Source: Bradyrhizobium sp. Ghvi
GTDB taxonomy: Bacteria; Pseudomonadota; Alphaproteobacteria; Rhizobiales; Xanthobacteraceae
Assembly (NCBI RefSeq): GCF_900115265.1
Contig: NZ_FOVU01000006.1
Coordinates: 186,001-250,000 of the forward strand
Reading direction: 5' to 3'
Length of the DNA: 64,000 nucleotides
Positions 26,366 to 35,572 of the stretch are shown piece after piece; position 1 is the stretch's first letter, and the number at the start of each line of letters is the position of its first letter. The notes under the pieces were generated by a model. That model saw only the letters and a program-made list of their open reading frames with translations. It was not told where the DNA came from and ran no database searches. The position numbers and the translations under genes were made by a program.

Positions 26366-26390
26366 AACTTGCCCCCGGTTTTAAAGTTCC
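26366..26390 (-). promoter_or_regulatory. EcfG-like promoter of the DUF3309 gene
   Basis: Minus-strand GGAAC (26390-26386), 16 bases, AGTT (26369-26366): one mismatch to GGAAC-N16/17-CGTT. It lies 64 bp upstream of the start at 26302. Confidence 0.45.
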
Positions 26391-26485
26391 GGCCTTGCAA
26401 CGGGGCGGCAGGTCTAACTTGCATGGAACCTTTGTTCGTCGGGCTGGCATGATTAAGTGAGGATCAGTCATTACGGGGCAAAGCC

Positions 26486-26803
26486 ATGTCAGCACCGCTT
26501 GTCGTTTCCATTCCGCATCGCCTCGGTCGCGAAGAGGCGGTCCGTCGGCTCAAGACCGGCCTCGGCCGCGCCGCGGCGAGCATTCCGGTGATGCAGGTCG
26601 AGGAGGAGCGCTGGAACGGCGACTCTCTGGCCTTTCGCGTTCGCGCGCTCGGCCAGATCGCGAGCGGTCAGGTCGATGTCGCCGACGATCACGTCAAGGT
26701 GCAGGTGGTGCTGCCGTGGCTGCTACAGCGCTTTGCCGAGATGGCGCAGGCGACGATCAAGAAGCGCGGGCAGCTGCTGCTGACCAAGGACGAGGGCAAG
26801 TAG
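26486..26803 (+). CDS. Polyhydroxyalkanoic acid system family protein (PHA_gran_rgn)
   Basis: 105 residues (MSAPLVVSIPHRLGREEAVR at the start; WNGDSLAFRVRALGQIASGQ and VVLPWLLQRFAEMAQATIKK later). It fits a small family named from linkage to polyhydroxyalkanoate granule genes. The fold is alpha/beta with no signal peptide. The molecular role is unknown, and no pha gene is nearby, so the family label should not be read as evidence for a PHA role here. It stands alone, and its stop is 3 bp from the convergent treY stop. Confidence 0.75.
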   Translation: MSAPLVVSIPHRLGREEAVRRLKTGLGRAAASIPVMQVEEERWNGDSLAFRVRALGQIASGQVDVADDHVKVQVVLPWLLQRFAEMAQATIKKRGQLLLTKDEGK

Positions 26804-26806
26804 GCT

Positions 26807-29590
26807 TCAGGCGCTGAGGCGCTGCCGCGAAGGCCTGGTGGCGCTTGCCGCACGGGCTTCGATGATTGCGGCGGGAAAATCACGGAAGGCCGGCGCGACC
26901 GGGATGTGATTGCTCGCAAGGTGAGGCGCGGTATAGCCGGTGATGTCGACGGTTGCGTCAAACCCTTCGAAGGCGGGCCATTCGCGGCCGGCTTGCGTGA
27001 AGGGAGCGAACTGGCGTGCGACCACGACGATCGCCGCGGTGCGGCCGCGGCGGCGAGCGAAGGCGATGACATGATCGGCGTGCGCGCCTTGGACGTCGAG
27101 CGGCTGGTAGTCCCCCTGTGCAAAGATGTCGGGCAATCCGTTACGCAGCTTGAGCAGGTGCCGCGTCCAGGCCAGCTTGAGGCGGCCGTCGGTCCGGGTC
27201 CTGGTCAGGGCGTGCCAATCCGGATTGTCCACCGCGCCCAGCGCCGCCTCTCGCGCGGCAAAATCCACCGGCCGGCGGTTGTCGGGATCGACCAGCGACA
27301 AGTCCCAGAATTCGGTGCCTTGGTAGAAATCGGGCACGCCCGGCAGTGTCGCCTTCAGCGTGAGCTGGCTCAGCGAATTCAGGGCGCCAAGCAGCGCGAC
27401 GCGCCGGGCGAGGGTCTGGAGCGCTTCCAGGAATTCGCCTGACAGTGCCGGATCGAGGATCCTGGCGATGAAGTCCTTGATGCCGCCCTCATATGCCTCG
27501 TGCGGATTGAGCCAGCTCGTCTCCTCCTTGCCTTCGCGTGCGGCTTTCAGCGCATAGGCCTGGATGCGCTCGACGAAGCTGGCGTCCGGTCCCTCGAGCG
27601 GCCAGGCGCCGAGCAGGGTCTGGTAGAGCATGTATTCGAAGGTTGCCGATGGCGCGCGCAGATGGCCGTGAAGCGCGAGATGCGGCGCGTTCAGCACCTT
27701 CCAGCGCGCCACCGCGCTGGTCCATTCGCCGGGGATCTCGCTGAGCGCGGCGATGCGCGCGCGGGCGTCCTCGCCGCGCTTGGTGTCGTGGGTCGCGGTC
27801 GCGGTCATCCCTTGCGGCCATTCCTTGGCGCGGGCGCGCATGGCCGCGTGGAAAGCGGGGATCGTGAGGCCCCTGCTCGCGGGGTCGCCGCCGACCTCGT
27901 TCAGCGCGAGCAGCCGATGGAATTGATAGAACGCGGTGTCCTCCAGCGACTTCGCCATGACAGGCCCGGTGAACTGCTGCACCTTCAGCGCGAAGCGGCG
28001 CACGCGCGGTGCACTGTGCGGCGGACGGCCGGGCTTGAGCAGGTCCATGGTCAGGGCATCGCGCAGGAAGTCGAAAATGCCTTCGTCGGCGGCGAACCAT
28101 TCGGCACGGGCACGCGCGATGGTGTCGTCGATCAGCTTGCGATCGAGGGCGGTCGGGCCGCTATGCGTCAGATAGGTGCGGTAGACCGGGAAGTGCAGCA
28201 CGTACAATTCGAGCGCCTGCCGCAGGCTGTCGGCGGAGAAATCACGGGTCGAATAGTGTCCGTTGGCGATGCGTGCGAGCAGGCGCGTCAGCACGATGAA
28301 TTCGCTGGTCAAGAGCGTTTCCAGCACGCGCCTTTTGGCCTCCTTGACGTAGGGCGCGAGTCGCGGCGGCCGGTTGCTGATCTGCCGCCAGGTTTCGTCC
28401 AGCGCATCCAGCCCCCTGGCATCGACCAGAACCTGAGTGATGGCGTTCATCCATTCATAGCCGGTGGTGCCTTGAACGCCGGCGAAGTGCGGCAGCGTTT
28501 CGTGCTCGCAAAGAATCTTTTCGATCGCGGTGTAGAAGGGTTTTGCGTTGCCCTGCGCGTCGCGCACCAGCCGGCGCAGCCGCTGGCAATATTGCGCGGG
28601 ATCGCGCAGGCCGTCGATGTGATCGAGACGGATACCCTGCAGCTTGCCCTCGGTGACGAGCTGCTTCACCAGCCGGTGCGTTGCTGCAAAGGTGCTCGCG
28701 TCCTCGACGCGCAGGCCGGCAAGGCCGTTGACGTCGAAGAAACGGCGATAGTTGATGTCGCTCGACGCAAGCCGCCAATGCCCGAGCTTGTAGTTCTGCC
28801 GTTCCAGCAGGTGATGCAGCGCCAGCGTCTGCGCCGGGCGATCCTTGGCGGCCCGGTAAGCGGCGAGGCCACGACTGATGATGTCGGCAGCGCCCGCGAT
28901 GTCCTTCAGCTCGGCCTTGAAGCCGGGGGCTTCCTTGCGGTTGGGGCGGCGCAAGCCGGTATAACGCGCAGCGAGTGAGAGCAGGCGCCTGCCGGCTTCG
29001 GTCCCGGCAGCGTCTGCCTCCTTGACGATCATCCGCAGGATCTCGCCATAGCGCTCCGGCGCGATCGGCAGCCGATGTTCGAAATACCAGGCGGAAAAGC
29101 TGCCTTCGCCGGGATCGTAGCGCAATTCGATGTCACCGCGCTCCAGAGCCTCGCCGTAGGACGACCCGAGGATCGGCAGCAGCACGCCGCCCCGGGCGCG
29201 GTAGGGCAATTGATCCCAGTCGATATCAAAGGAGACCGCATGCGGCGAGGCCTGGCCCCATTCCAGCACGTCCAGCCACCAGGGATTGTCGGAAAAATGC
29301 ACGCCGACATGGTTGGGCACGAAATCGATGATGAGCCCGAGATCGTGACGTGCCAGCGCTTCGCTCAGCCGCGCAAAACCGGCTTCGCCGCCAAGCTCGG
29401 GATTGAACTGGCTGTGATCGACCGTGTCGTAGCCGTGGGTCGAGCCCTTGCGCGCTTTCATCACCGGGGAAGCATAGAGATGGGTGATTCCCAGCGCCTT
29501 CAGATAGGGCACCACCGCGGCGGCCTTGTCGAAATCGAAATCCGAGGTGAGCTGCAGCCGATAGGTCGCAAGAGGAATCGCCGAAGGCAT
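26807..29590 (-). CDS. treY: Malto-oligosyltrehalose synthase TreY
   Basis: 927 residues, GH13. It isomerises the reducing-end alpha-1,4 bond of malto-oligosaccharides to the alpha,alpha-1,1 bond, giving maltooligosyl-trehalose for TreZ. Seen are the N-terminal PLATYRLQLTSDFDF, VPYLKALGITHLYASPVM, nucleophile region GIRLDHIDGLRDP, acid region TAIEKILCEHETLP and ATHDTKRGEDARARI. Catalytic residues are intact. GGAGG inside the end of treZ lies 5 nt before the ATG at 29590. It is the last gene of a six-gene leftward glucan/trehalose operon. Confidence 0.98.
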   Translation of the reverse strand: MPSAIPLATYRLQLTSDFDFDKAAAVVPYLKALGITHLYASPVMKARKGSTHGYDTVDHSQFNPELGGEAGFARLSEALARHDLGLIIDFVPNHVGVHFSDNPWWLDVLEWGQASPHAVSFDIDWDQLPYRARGGVLLPILGSSYGEALERGDIELRYDPGEGSFSAWYFEHRLPIAPERYGEILRMIVKEADAAGTEAGRRLLSLAARYTGLRRPNRKEAPGFKAELKDIAGAADIISRGLAAYRAAKDRPAQTLALHHLLERQNYKLGHWRLASSDINYRRFFDVNGLAGLRVEDASTFAATHRLVKQLVTEGKLQGIRLDHIDGLRDPAQYCQRLRRLVRDAQGNAKPFYTAIEKILCEHETLPHFAGVQGTTGYEWMNAITQVLVDARGLDALDETWRQISNRPPRLAPYVKEAKRRVLETLLTSEFIVLTRLLARIANGHYSTRDFSADSLRQALELYVLHFPVYRTYLTHSGPTALDRKLIDDTIARARAEWFAADEGIFDFLRDALTMDLLKPGRPPHSAPRVRRFALKVQQFTGPVMAKSLEDTAFYQFHRLLALNEVGGDPASRGLTIPAFHAAMRARAKEWPQGMTATATHDTKRGEDARARIAALSEIPGEWTSAVARWKVLNAPHLALHGHLRAPSATFEYMLYQTLLGAWPLEGPDASFVERIQAYALKAAREGKEETSWLNPHEAYEGGIKDFIARILDPALSGEFLEALQTLARRVALLGALNSLSQLTLKATLPGVPDFYQGTEFWDLSLVDPDNRRPVDFAAREAALGAVDNPDWHALTRTRTDGRLKLAWTRHLLKLRNGLPDIFAQGDYQPLDVQGAHADHVIAFARRRGRTAAIVVVARQFAPFTQAGREWPAFEGFDATVDITGYTAPHLASNHIPVAPAFRDFPAAIIEARAASATRPSRQRLSA

Positions 29591-29591
29591 A

Positions 29592-31346
29592 TCAACCTCC
29601 GAGGAGCCAGATCACCGACCAGGGTTGTAGCCGGTCGCGGGGTGCGCCGCCCCAGATCGGCGCGCCCGTCATGCTGCTGGAGTGTGCAACATCCTTGTCC
29701 GAAAGGTTGGCCACCAGACGCAGCGTCGCGCCGTCACCCATGCGCCAATGCGCGGTGAGTACGCCGTTGTCCGTTGCCTCGGCATTGCCGAAGCGCGCCC
29801 CTTTCAGCCGTGGCATGATCTCGTCGCGGCGAACTGCGAGCAGCTCGCGCACCAGCGCGAGCCGGGCATCCTGCTCCCGCGAGCGCCCCGTCCAGTCGAG
29901 CACGGCGGATTGACGCGTGGCCGGGTCGAGCGGATCGGGCACCTCGTCGCCATACTTCGCGTAGGCCCAGGCATATTCCTGCTTGCGGCCCTTGCGCACG
30001 GCGTCGGCGAGCCCGCCCTGGAAATCGCAGAAGAACGGGAAGGGGACTTTCGAGCCCCATTCCTCGCCCTGAAACAGCATCGGCACCATCGGGGCGAGTA
30101 ACGTCACCGCGAGTGCGGCCTCGATCTGCTCGGGCGATGCGAGGCTCTCGAGCCGCTCGCCGAGCGGCCGGTTGCCAATCTGGTCGTGGTTCTGCAGGAA
30201 ATTGACGAAGGTCGCCGGCGGTAGTTCGCCGCTCGGCTCGCCGCGGGGCTTCTTGCCCCAGAATTCGGAGATCTCGCCCTGGTAGACGAAGCCCGAAGCG
30301 AGCGCGCGCGCCAGATCCATGCGCGGCGTCTGATAGTCCGCGTAATAGCCGCCGTGCTCGCCGGTCAGCATCACGTGCCAGACGTGGTGGTAGTCGTCGT
30401 TCCACTGCGCGCGGTATTTGCCGTTCGGCGGCTCCTGCGCGGCGTCGAGCAGGCTGGCGCGGTTGTCGCCGTTCTCCAGCACGAGATGGATGTGCCGGCC
30501 CGTGGCCTTGGCGAGCTCGCCGGCGGCGACGCTGAGGTCTTGCAGCATCGACTGCTCGCCGGGGACAGCCATGATGTGGTTGGCGGCATCGAGCCTCAAG
30601 CCATCGAAGCGGTAGTCGGTGAGCCAGGACAACGCGTTCTCGACCGCGAAGGCCCGCACCTGCGGCACGCGATAATCGATCGTGCTGCCCCATGGCGTGT
30701 GCGCATCGGTGAAGAAATCAGGCGCGTAGCGGCCGAGATAGTTTCCTTCCGGGCCGAAGTGATTGTAGACGACGTCAAGAAACACCATCAGCCCGCGCAG
30801 ATGCGCTGCGTCGATCAGCGTCTTCAGCTCTTCGGGCCGGCCATAGGCACTCTCGGGCGCGTACCACAGCACGCCGTCATAACCCCAGCCGCGGCGGCCG
30901 GCGAAATCGGCCAGCGGCATCAGCTCCAGCGCGGTAATCCCGGTCGCGACGAGATGATCGAGCTTGTCGATCATGGCGCGGTAGCTTCCTTCCGCCGTGA
31001 AGGTGCCGACATGGGTCTCGATCAGCACCGTCTCTTCCCAAGGGCGGCCACGCCAATCCTTCGCGCGCCACGCGAAGGCATCGTGATCGATCACCTCGCT
31101 CGGGCCGAACACGTCCTCGGGCTGGAATGCCGAGGCGGGATCAGGCACGTCGATCTCGTCATCGATCCTGAACTTATAGGGACTGCCGACGGGCAGGCCG
31201 GCAATCTCGGCGACATACCATCCGTCCTGCCGGCGCTGCATCGCGTGTCGGCGCTCGAGCAGGAGATCGACCCGACGCGCACCGGGCGCCCACAAACGGA
31301 ACGATACGCCGTCCTTGGTCGGCTTCGCCCCGAACGATGGCCTCAT
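29592..31346 (-). CDS. treZ: Malto-oligosyltrehalose trehalohydrolase TreZ
   Basis: 584 residues, GH13. It hydrolyses the maltooligosyl-trehalose made by TreY and releases trehalose. An N-terminal CBM48-like domain (GVSFRLWAPGARRVDLLLER) precedes the barrel, which has VFLDVVYNHFGPEGNYLG, nucleophile FDGLRLDAANHI, acid Glu in HLVLENGDNRASLL and FLQNHDQIGNRPLGERL. The start ATG overlaps the glgX stop (ATGA). TreY starts 1 bp after its stop, so translation is coupled. All residues expected for activity are present. Confidence 0.97.
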   Translation of the reverse strand: MRPSFGAKPTKDGVSFRLWAPGARRVDLLLERRHAMQRRQDGWYVAEIAGLPVGSPYKFRIDDEIDVPDPASAFQPEDVFGPSEVIDHDAFAWRAKDWRGRPWEETVLIETHVGTFTAEGSYRAMIDKLDHLVATGITALELMPLADFAGRRGWGYDGVLWYAPESAYGRPEELKTLIDAAHLRGLMVFLDVVYNHFGPEGNYLGRYAPDFFTDAHTPWGSTIDYRVPQVRAFAVENALSWLTDYRFDGLRLDAANHIMAVPGEQSMLQDLSVAAGELAKATGRHIHLVLENGDNRASLLDAAQEPPNGKYRAQWNDDYHHVWHVMLTGEHGGYYADYQTPRMDLARALASGFVYQGEISEFWGKKPRGEPSGELPPATFVNFLQNHDQIGNRPLGERLESLASPEQIEAALAVTLLAPMVPMLFQGEEWGSKVPFPFFCDFQGGLADAVRKGRKQEYAWAYAKYGDEVPDPLDPATRQSAVLDWTGRSREQDARLALVRELLAVRRDEIMPRLKGARFGNAEATDNGVLTAHWRMGDGATLRLVANLSDKDVAHSSSMTGAPIWGGAPRDRLQPWSVIWLLGG

Positions 31347-33421
31347 AGCGCCCCCGCGAAGGCGAGCACGGAGCGCGGCGGCGCCTTGCTGTCGCTTCCG
31401 GGCAGGAAATCAACGCTGTTCAGCTTGGTATCCGTCGTGTTCAGGATCTGCTGCCAGCTTTTGTATTCGGGCATTTTGGGCAATTTGAATGCGATCTCTT
31501 CGGGGGCGGCGTTCAGTACGATAAAGATCGCCGCGCTGCCGGGTTCCATCGGCCCCATCACATAAGAGAGGAACCGCCCGTCCGGGAATGTCCAGTCGCT
31601 CTCCGTCATCTCGTTACCTTCGGGCGTCAGCCACAGCGCGCCGTAGGAGATGCCATCCTTCGGCCGGCCGTCGAGCCAGCGATGGCTGCGCAGCTGCGAG
31701 AAGCGGCGGCGGATGTCGGCGAGCTCGGCGACGAAATCGACCATGTCCTCGCCGTCCTTGCCAAGATTGTCCCAGCCGACCCAGCCAACCTCGTTATCCT
31801 GGCAATAGGCATTGTTGTTGCCGGACTGCGTGTTGCCGACCTCGTCGCCGGCAAGGATCAGGGGAATACCCTGCGCCAGCATCAGACAGGCCAGCGCATT
31901 CTTGCGCAGCTGCCGGCGCAGCGCGAGGATTTCGGGATCGTCGGTCGGCCCCTCGACACCGCAATTGTTGCTGTGATTGTCGTTGGACCCGTCGCGATTA
32001 TCCTCGCCGTTGGCTTCGTTGTGCTTCTCGTTGTAGCTGAAGAGGTCGGCAAGCGTGAATCCGTCATGCACGGTGATGTGGTTGATGCTGGCGCGCGGGC
32101 GCCGTCCGTCATGATTGAACAGATCGGAGGAGGCCGTCATGCGGCTGGAGATATCGCCGATCAGGCTGCCCTCGCCGCTCCAGTAGCGGCGCATGGCGCT
32201 GCGATAGCGGTCGTTCCACTCCGACCATTGCGAGGGGAAAGCGCCGACCTGATAGCCGCCGAGCCCAAGATCCCAGGGCTCCGCGACGAGCTTGACGGTG
32301 GCGAGCACCGGATCTTGCCTGATCGCGGTGAGAAACGCGATGCCACGATCGAAACCGTTCGGGCCGCGCGCAAGCGTTGTGGCGAGATCGAAGCGGAAGC
32401 CATCGACGTGACAGACCTCGACCCAGTAGCGCAAGCTATCCATCACCATCTGGAGCACGCGCGGATGGGTCAGGTTCACCGACGAGCCGCAGCCGGTGAA
32501 GTCGTCGTAGTAGCGCGGGTTCTCGCGGTTCAGCCAGTAATAGGAGGCGTTGTCGATGCCGCGATAGCACAGCGTCGGTCCGAGATGGTTACCTTCGGCC
32601 GTGTGATTGTAGACGACATCCAACATCACCTCGATACCGGCGTCGTGCAGGCGCGCGACCGTGGTACGAAAGGAATCGAGTGCATTGTCCTGGGCGTAGC
32701 GAGGCTCGGGCGCGAAGAAGGACAGGGTGTTGTAGCCCCAATAATTGGCAAGCTTCTTCTCGACCAGGATGCGGTCGTCGACGAAGCTGTGGATCGGCAG
32801 CAGCTCGATCGTGGTGACGCCGAGCTTCTTCAAATGCTCGATCATCGCGGGCGACGACAGGCCGCCATAGGTGCCGCGCAAATTCGGCGGCACGTCGTCG
32901 CGCTTCTGCGTCAGGCCCTTGACGTGGGCCTCGTAGATGATGGTGTCTTCCCAGGGGATGTTGGGACGAATCTCGCGCCGGCCCCAGTTGAAGGTCTCGT
33001 CGACCACGACCGCCTTGGGCATGCCGCGCGCATTGTCGCGCCGGTCGAACGACAAGTCCTCGCGCGCCGAGCCGGTGCGGTAGGCGAAATGCGCGTCGCT
33101 CCAGACGAGACGTCCGGCAAGGCGCTTCGCGTAGGGATCGAGCAGCAGCTTGTTGGCATTGAAGCGGTGGCCGTGCTCGGGCTCATAGGGGCCGTGCACC
33201 CGATAGCCGAAGAGCTGGCCCGGTGAGACGTCGTTGAGATAGCCATGCCAGACGTCCTCGGTGCGCTCCGGCAACTCGATGCGCTCGAGCTCGCGGCGTC
33301 CTTGGGTGTCGAACAGGCACAGCTCGACCTTTTGCGCATTGGCAGAGAACAGCGCGAAGTTGGTACCGCGGCCGTCCCAGCTTGCACCGAGGCGTGCGGG
33401 CGATCCAGCAGTCAGGCGCAT
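31343..33421 (-). CDS. glgX: Glycogen debranching enzyme GlgX (isoamylase type)
   Basis: 692 residues, GH13_11. It removes short alpha-1,6 branches, supplying linear malto-oligosaccharides that TreY and MalQ use. The CBM48 module (GTNFALFSANAQKVELCLFD) is followed by the barrel with MLDVVYNHTAEGNHLGPTL, nucleophile CHVDGFRFDLATTLAR, acid KLVAEPWDLGLGGYQVG, and TVHDGFTLADLFSYNEKHNE, where the HN-x(2)-N stretch is typical of GlgX. It starts 3 bp after the glgB stop and overlaps treZ by 4 bp. Confidence 0.97.
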   Translation of the reverse strand: MRLTAGSPARLGASWDGRGTNFALFSANAQKVELCLFDTQGRRELERIELPERTEDVWHGYLNDVSPGQLFGYRVHGPYEPEHGHRFNANKLLLDPYAKRLAGRLVWSDAHFAYRTGSAREDLSFDRRDNARGMPKAVVVDETFNWGRREIRPNIPWEDTIIYEAHVKGLTQKRDDVPPNLRGTYGGLSSPAMIEHLKKLGVTTIELLPIHSFVDDRILVEKKLANYWGYNTLSFFAPEPRYAQDNALDSFRTTVARLHDAGIEVMLDVVYNHTAEGNHLGPTLCYRGIDNASYYWLNRENPRYYDDFTGCGSSVNLTHPRVLQMVMDSLRYWVEVCHVDGFRFDLATTLARGPNGFDRGIAFLTAIRQDPVLATVKLVAEPWDLGLGGYQVGAFPSQWSEWNDRYRSAMRRYWSGEGSLIGDISSRMTASSDLFNHDGRRPRASINHITVHDGFTLADLFSYNEKHNEANGEDNRDGSNDNHSNNCGVEGPTDDPEILALRRQLRKNALACLMLAQGIPLILAGDEVGNTQSGNNNAYCQDNEVGWVGWDNLGKDGEDMVDFVAELADIRRRFSQLRSHRWLDGRPKDGISYGALWLTPEGNEMTESDWTFPDGRFLSYVMGPMEPGSAAIFIVLNAAPEEIAFKLPKMPEYKSWQQILNTTDTKLNSVDFLPGSDSKAPPRSVLAFAGAL

Positions 33422-33424
33422 CGG

Positions 33425-35572
33425 TCAGCTTTCCGGAACGAGGAAGATCGCAGCGAGCGGTGGAACCGTGAGGCGGAGCTCGGGCGCCTTACCGGCAACG
33501 GTCTGGACCTCGCCGATGTTCCCGACATTGGTTCCGCCATAATGGGCGGAGTCCGAATTGAACACCTCTTTCCACTTGCCGGCAAAGGGCACGGGGACGC
33601 GGTAGTTGCGATAGACATTGGGCGAGAAGTTGACCACCACCAGACACCGCGCGTGCTCGTCAAATCCCTTGCGCAGCCACGCGAACACGTTGCGGTTGGC
33701 ATCATCGGTGATCAGCCATTCGAAGCCGGCCTGGTCGCAATCCATCTGGTGCAGTGCGGGCACCGCGCGATAGAGCCGGTTGAGGTCGCGGACCAGCGCC
33801 TGGATGCCCTGATGGTACTTGTATTCGAGCAGGTGCCAGTCGAGCGACTGGTCGTGATTCCATTCGCGGCTCTGCGCGATCTCGCCGCCCATGAACAGCA
33901 GCTTCTTGCCGGGATGGCCGAACATGAAGCTGTAATAGGCACGCAAATTTGCGAAGCGCTGCCATTCGTCGCCCGGCATGCGGCCGAAGATCGAGCGTTT
34001 GCCGTGCACGACCTCGTCATGCGACAGCGGCAGGATGAAATTTTCCGAGAAGGCGTAGTGCAGGCCAAACAGGATCTCGCCGTGATGGTATTTGCGGTGG
34101 ATCGGATCCTTGCTGATGTAGTTCAGCGTGTCGTGCATCCAGCCCATGTTCCACTTGTAGCCGAAGCCGAGCCCGCCGAATTCCACGGGACGCGAGACCT
34201 GCGGCCAGGCAGTCGATTCCTCGGCCGCCGTGGTCGCCTGCGGAAAACGCGCGAACAGCTCGGTGTTGAAGCGGCGCAGGAAGTTGATTGCCTCGATGTT
34301 CTCGCGGCCGCCATACTGGTTCGGAATCCAGGCGCCGGGCGGGCGGCTGTAGTCGAGGTACAGCATGGACGCGACCGCATCGACCCGCAGGCCGTCGATG
34401 GCGTAGCGCTCCAGCCAGAACAGCGCATTCGAGACCAGGAAGTTGGTCACTTCGGTGCGGCCGTAATTGTAGATCAGCGTGCCCCAATCGAGGTGGCGGC
34501 CCTGGAGCGGGTTGGCGTGCTCGTAGAGCGAGGTGCCGTCAAAGTGGCCGAGCCCGTGCGGATCGTCGGGGAAATGGCCGGGCACCCAGTCGAGCAGCAC
34601 GCCGATGCCTTCGCGATGGCAGGCGTCGATCAATGCGGCAAAATCCTCGGGCGAGCCGAAGCGGCTGGTCGGGGCGTAGAGGCCGGTCGGCTGATAGCCC
34701 CAGGAGCCGTCGAACGGATGCTCGCTCACGGGCAGGAATTCGAGATGGGTGAAGCCCATGTCGCGCGCATAGGCCGGCAGCTGCTCGGCGAGCTCGCGAT
34801 AGGTCAGCCATTCATTGCCGTCCTTGCGCCGCCACGAGCCGAGATGGACCTCGTAGATCGACATCGGCGCCGACAGCGCGTTGATGCCGTCGGGCGCGGG
34901 ACGCGGCCGCGGCAGGTGCGCTTCGTCGAACACGATGGAGGCCGTCTTCGGCCGCAGCTCGGTCGCAAATGCCAGCGGGTCGGATTTCAGCGGCAACAGA
35001 TGGCCGTGCGGCCCGATGATTTCGAACTTGTAGTGGTCTCCGGGCTTGGCGTTCGGGACGAACAATTCCCAATAGCCGGCGCCGCGCACCCGCATCGGGT
35101 GACGCCGCCCGTCCCAGAAATTGAAATCGCCGACTACCGACACGCGCCGCGCATTCGGCGCCAGTACGACGAAGCCGATTCCGTCGACGCCTTCGAGCCG
35201 CATCGGATGCGCGCCGAGCTTGTCGTAGATGCGCTGATGGGTGCCTTCGCCGAGCAAATAGAGGTCGAAATCGGACAGGATCGTCGGAAACCGGTAGGCG
35301 TCCTCGAACTCGACGACGTTGTCCCCGAACTTTGCGCGGAGCTGATAGTGCTTCGAGCCATTCGGCAGCGCGCCGATGAACAGGCCGGAATCGTGAACAC
35401 GGTCGAGCTTGGCGACCTCGCCATGCTCGCCGACCGCTTCGACGTTGGTCGCTTCGGGCAGGAACGCGCGCACCACGCTCTTGCCTCCCTCGGGATGCAG
35501 CCCGAGATAGTGGAAGGGGTCGGAGTGGCGCCCCTCGATGATCGCATAGGCTTCGGCAGGCAGTTTAGGCAT
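33425..35572 (-). CDS. glgB: 1,4-alpha-glucan branching enzyme GlgB
   Basis: 715 residues, GH13_9. The N1-like and CBM48 modules ([35 protein letters not shown]) precede the barrel, which carries [20 protein letters not shown], nucleophile [19 protein letters not shown], acid [19 protein letters not shown] and [13 protein letters not shown]. All GlgB signatures are intact. It creates alpha-1,6 branches in the glucan, normally downstream of GlgA or GlgE. The start lies 8 bp inside the end of the treS-mak gene. No glgA or glgC is in the window, which makes the GlgE-like neighbour important. Confidence 0.98.
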   Translation of the reverse strand: MPKLPAEAYAIIEGRHSDPFHYLGLHPEGGKSVVRAFLPEATNVEAVGEHGEVAKLDRVHDSGLFIGALPNGSKHYQLRAKFGDNVVEFEDAYRFPTILSDFDLYLLGEGTHQRIYDKLGAHPMRLEGVDGIGFVVLAPNARRVSVVGDFNFWDGRRHPMRVRGAGYWELFVPNAKPGDHYKFEIIGPHGHLLPLKSDPLAFATELRPKTASIVFDEAHLPRPRPAPDGINALSAPMSIYEVHLGSWRRKDGNEWLTYRELAEQLPAYARDMGFTHLEFLPVSEHPFDGSWGYQPTGLYAPTSRFGSPEDFAALIDACHREGIGVLLDWVPGHFPDDPHGLGHFDGTSLYEHANPLQGRHLDWGTLIYNYGRTEVTNFLVSNALFWLERYAIDGLRVDAVASMLYLDYSRPPGAWIPNQYGGRENIEAINFLRRFNTELFARFPQATTAAEESTAWPQVSRPVEFGGLGFGYKWNMGWMHDTLNYISKDPIHRKYHHGEILFGLHYAFSENFILPLSHDEVVHGKRSIFGRMPGDEWQRFANLRAYYSFMFGHPGKKLLFMGGEIAQSREWNHDQSLDWHLLEYKYHQGIQALVRDLNRLYRAVPALHQMDCDQAGFEWLITDDANRNVFAWLRKGFDEHARCLVVVNFSPNVYRNYRVPVPFAGKWKEVFNSDSAHYGGTNVGNIGEVQTVAGKAPELRLTVPPLAAIFLVPES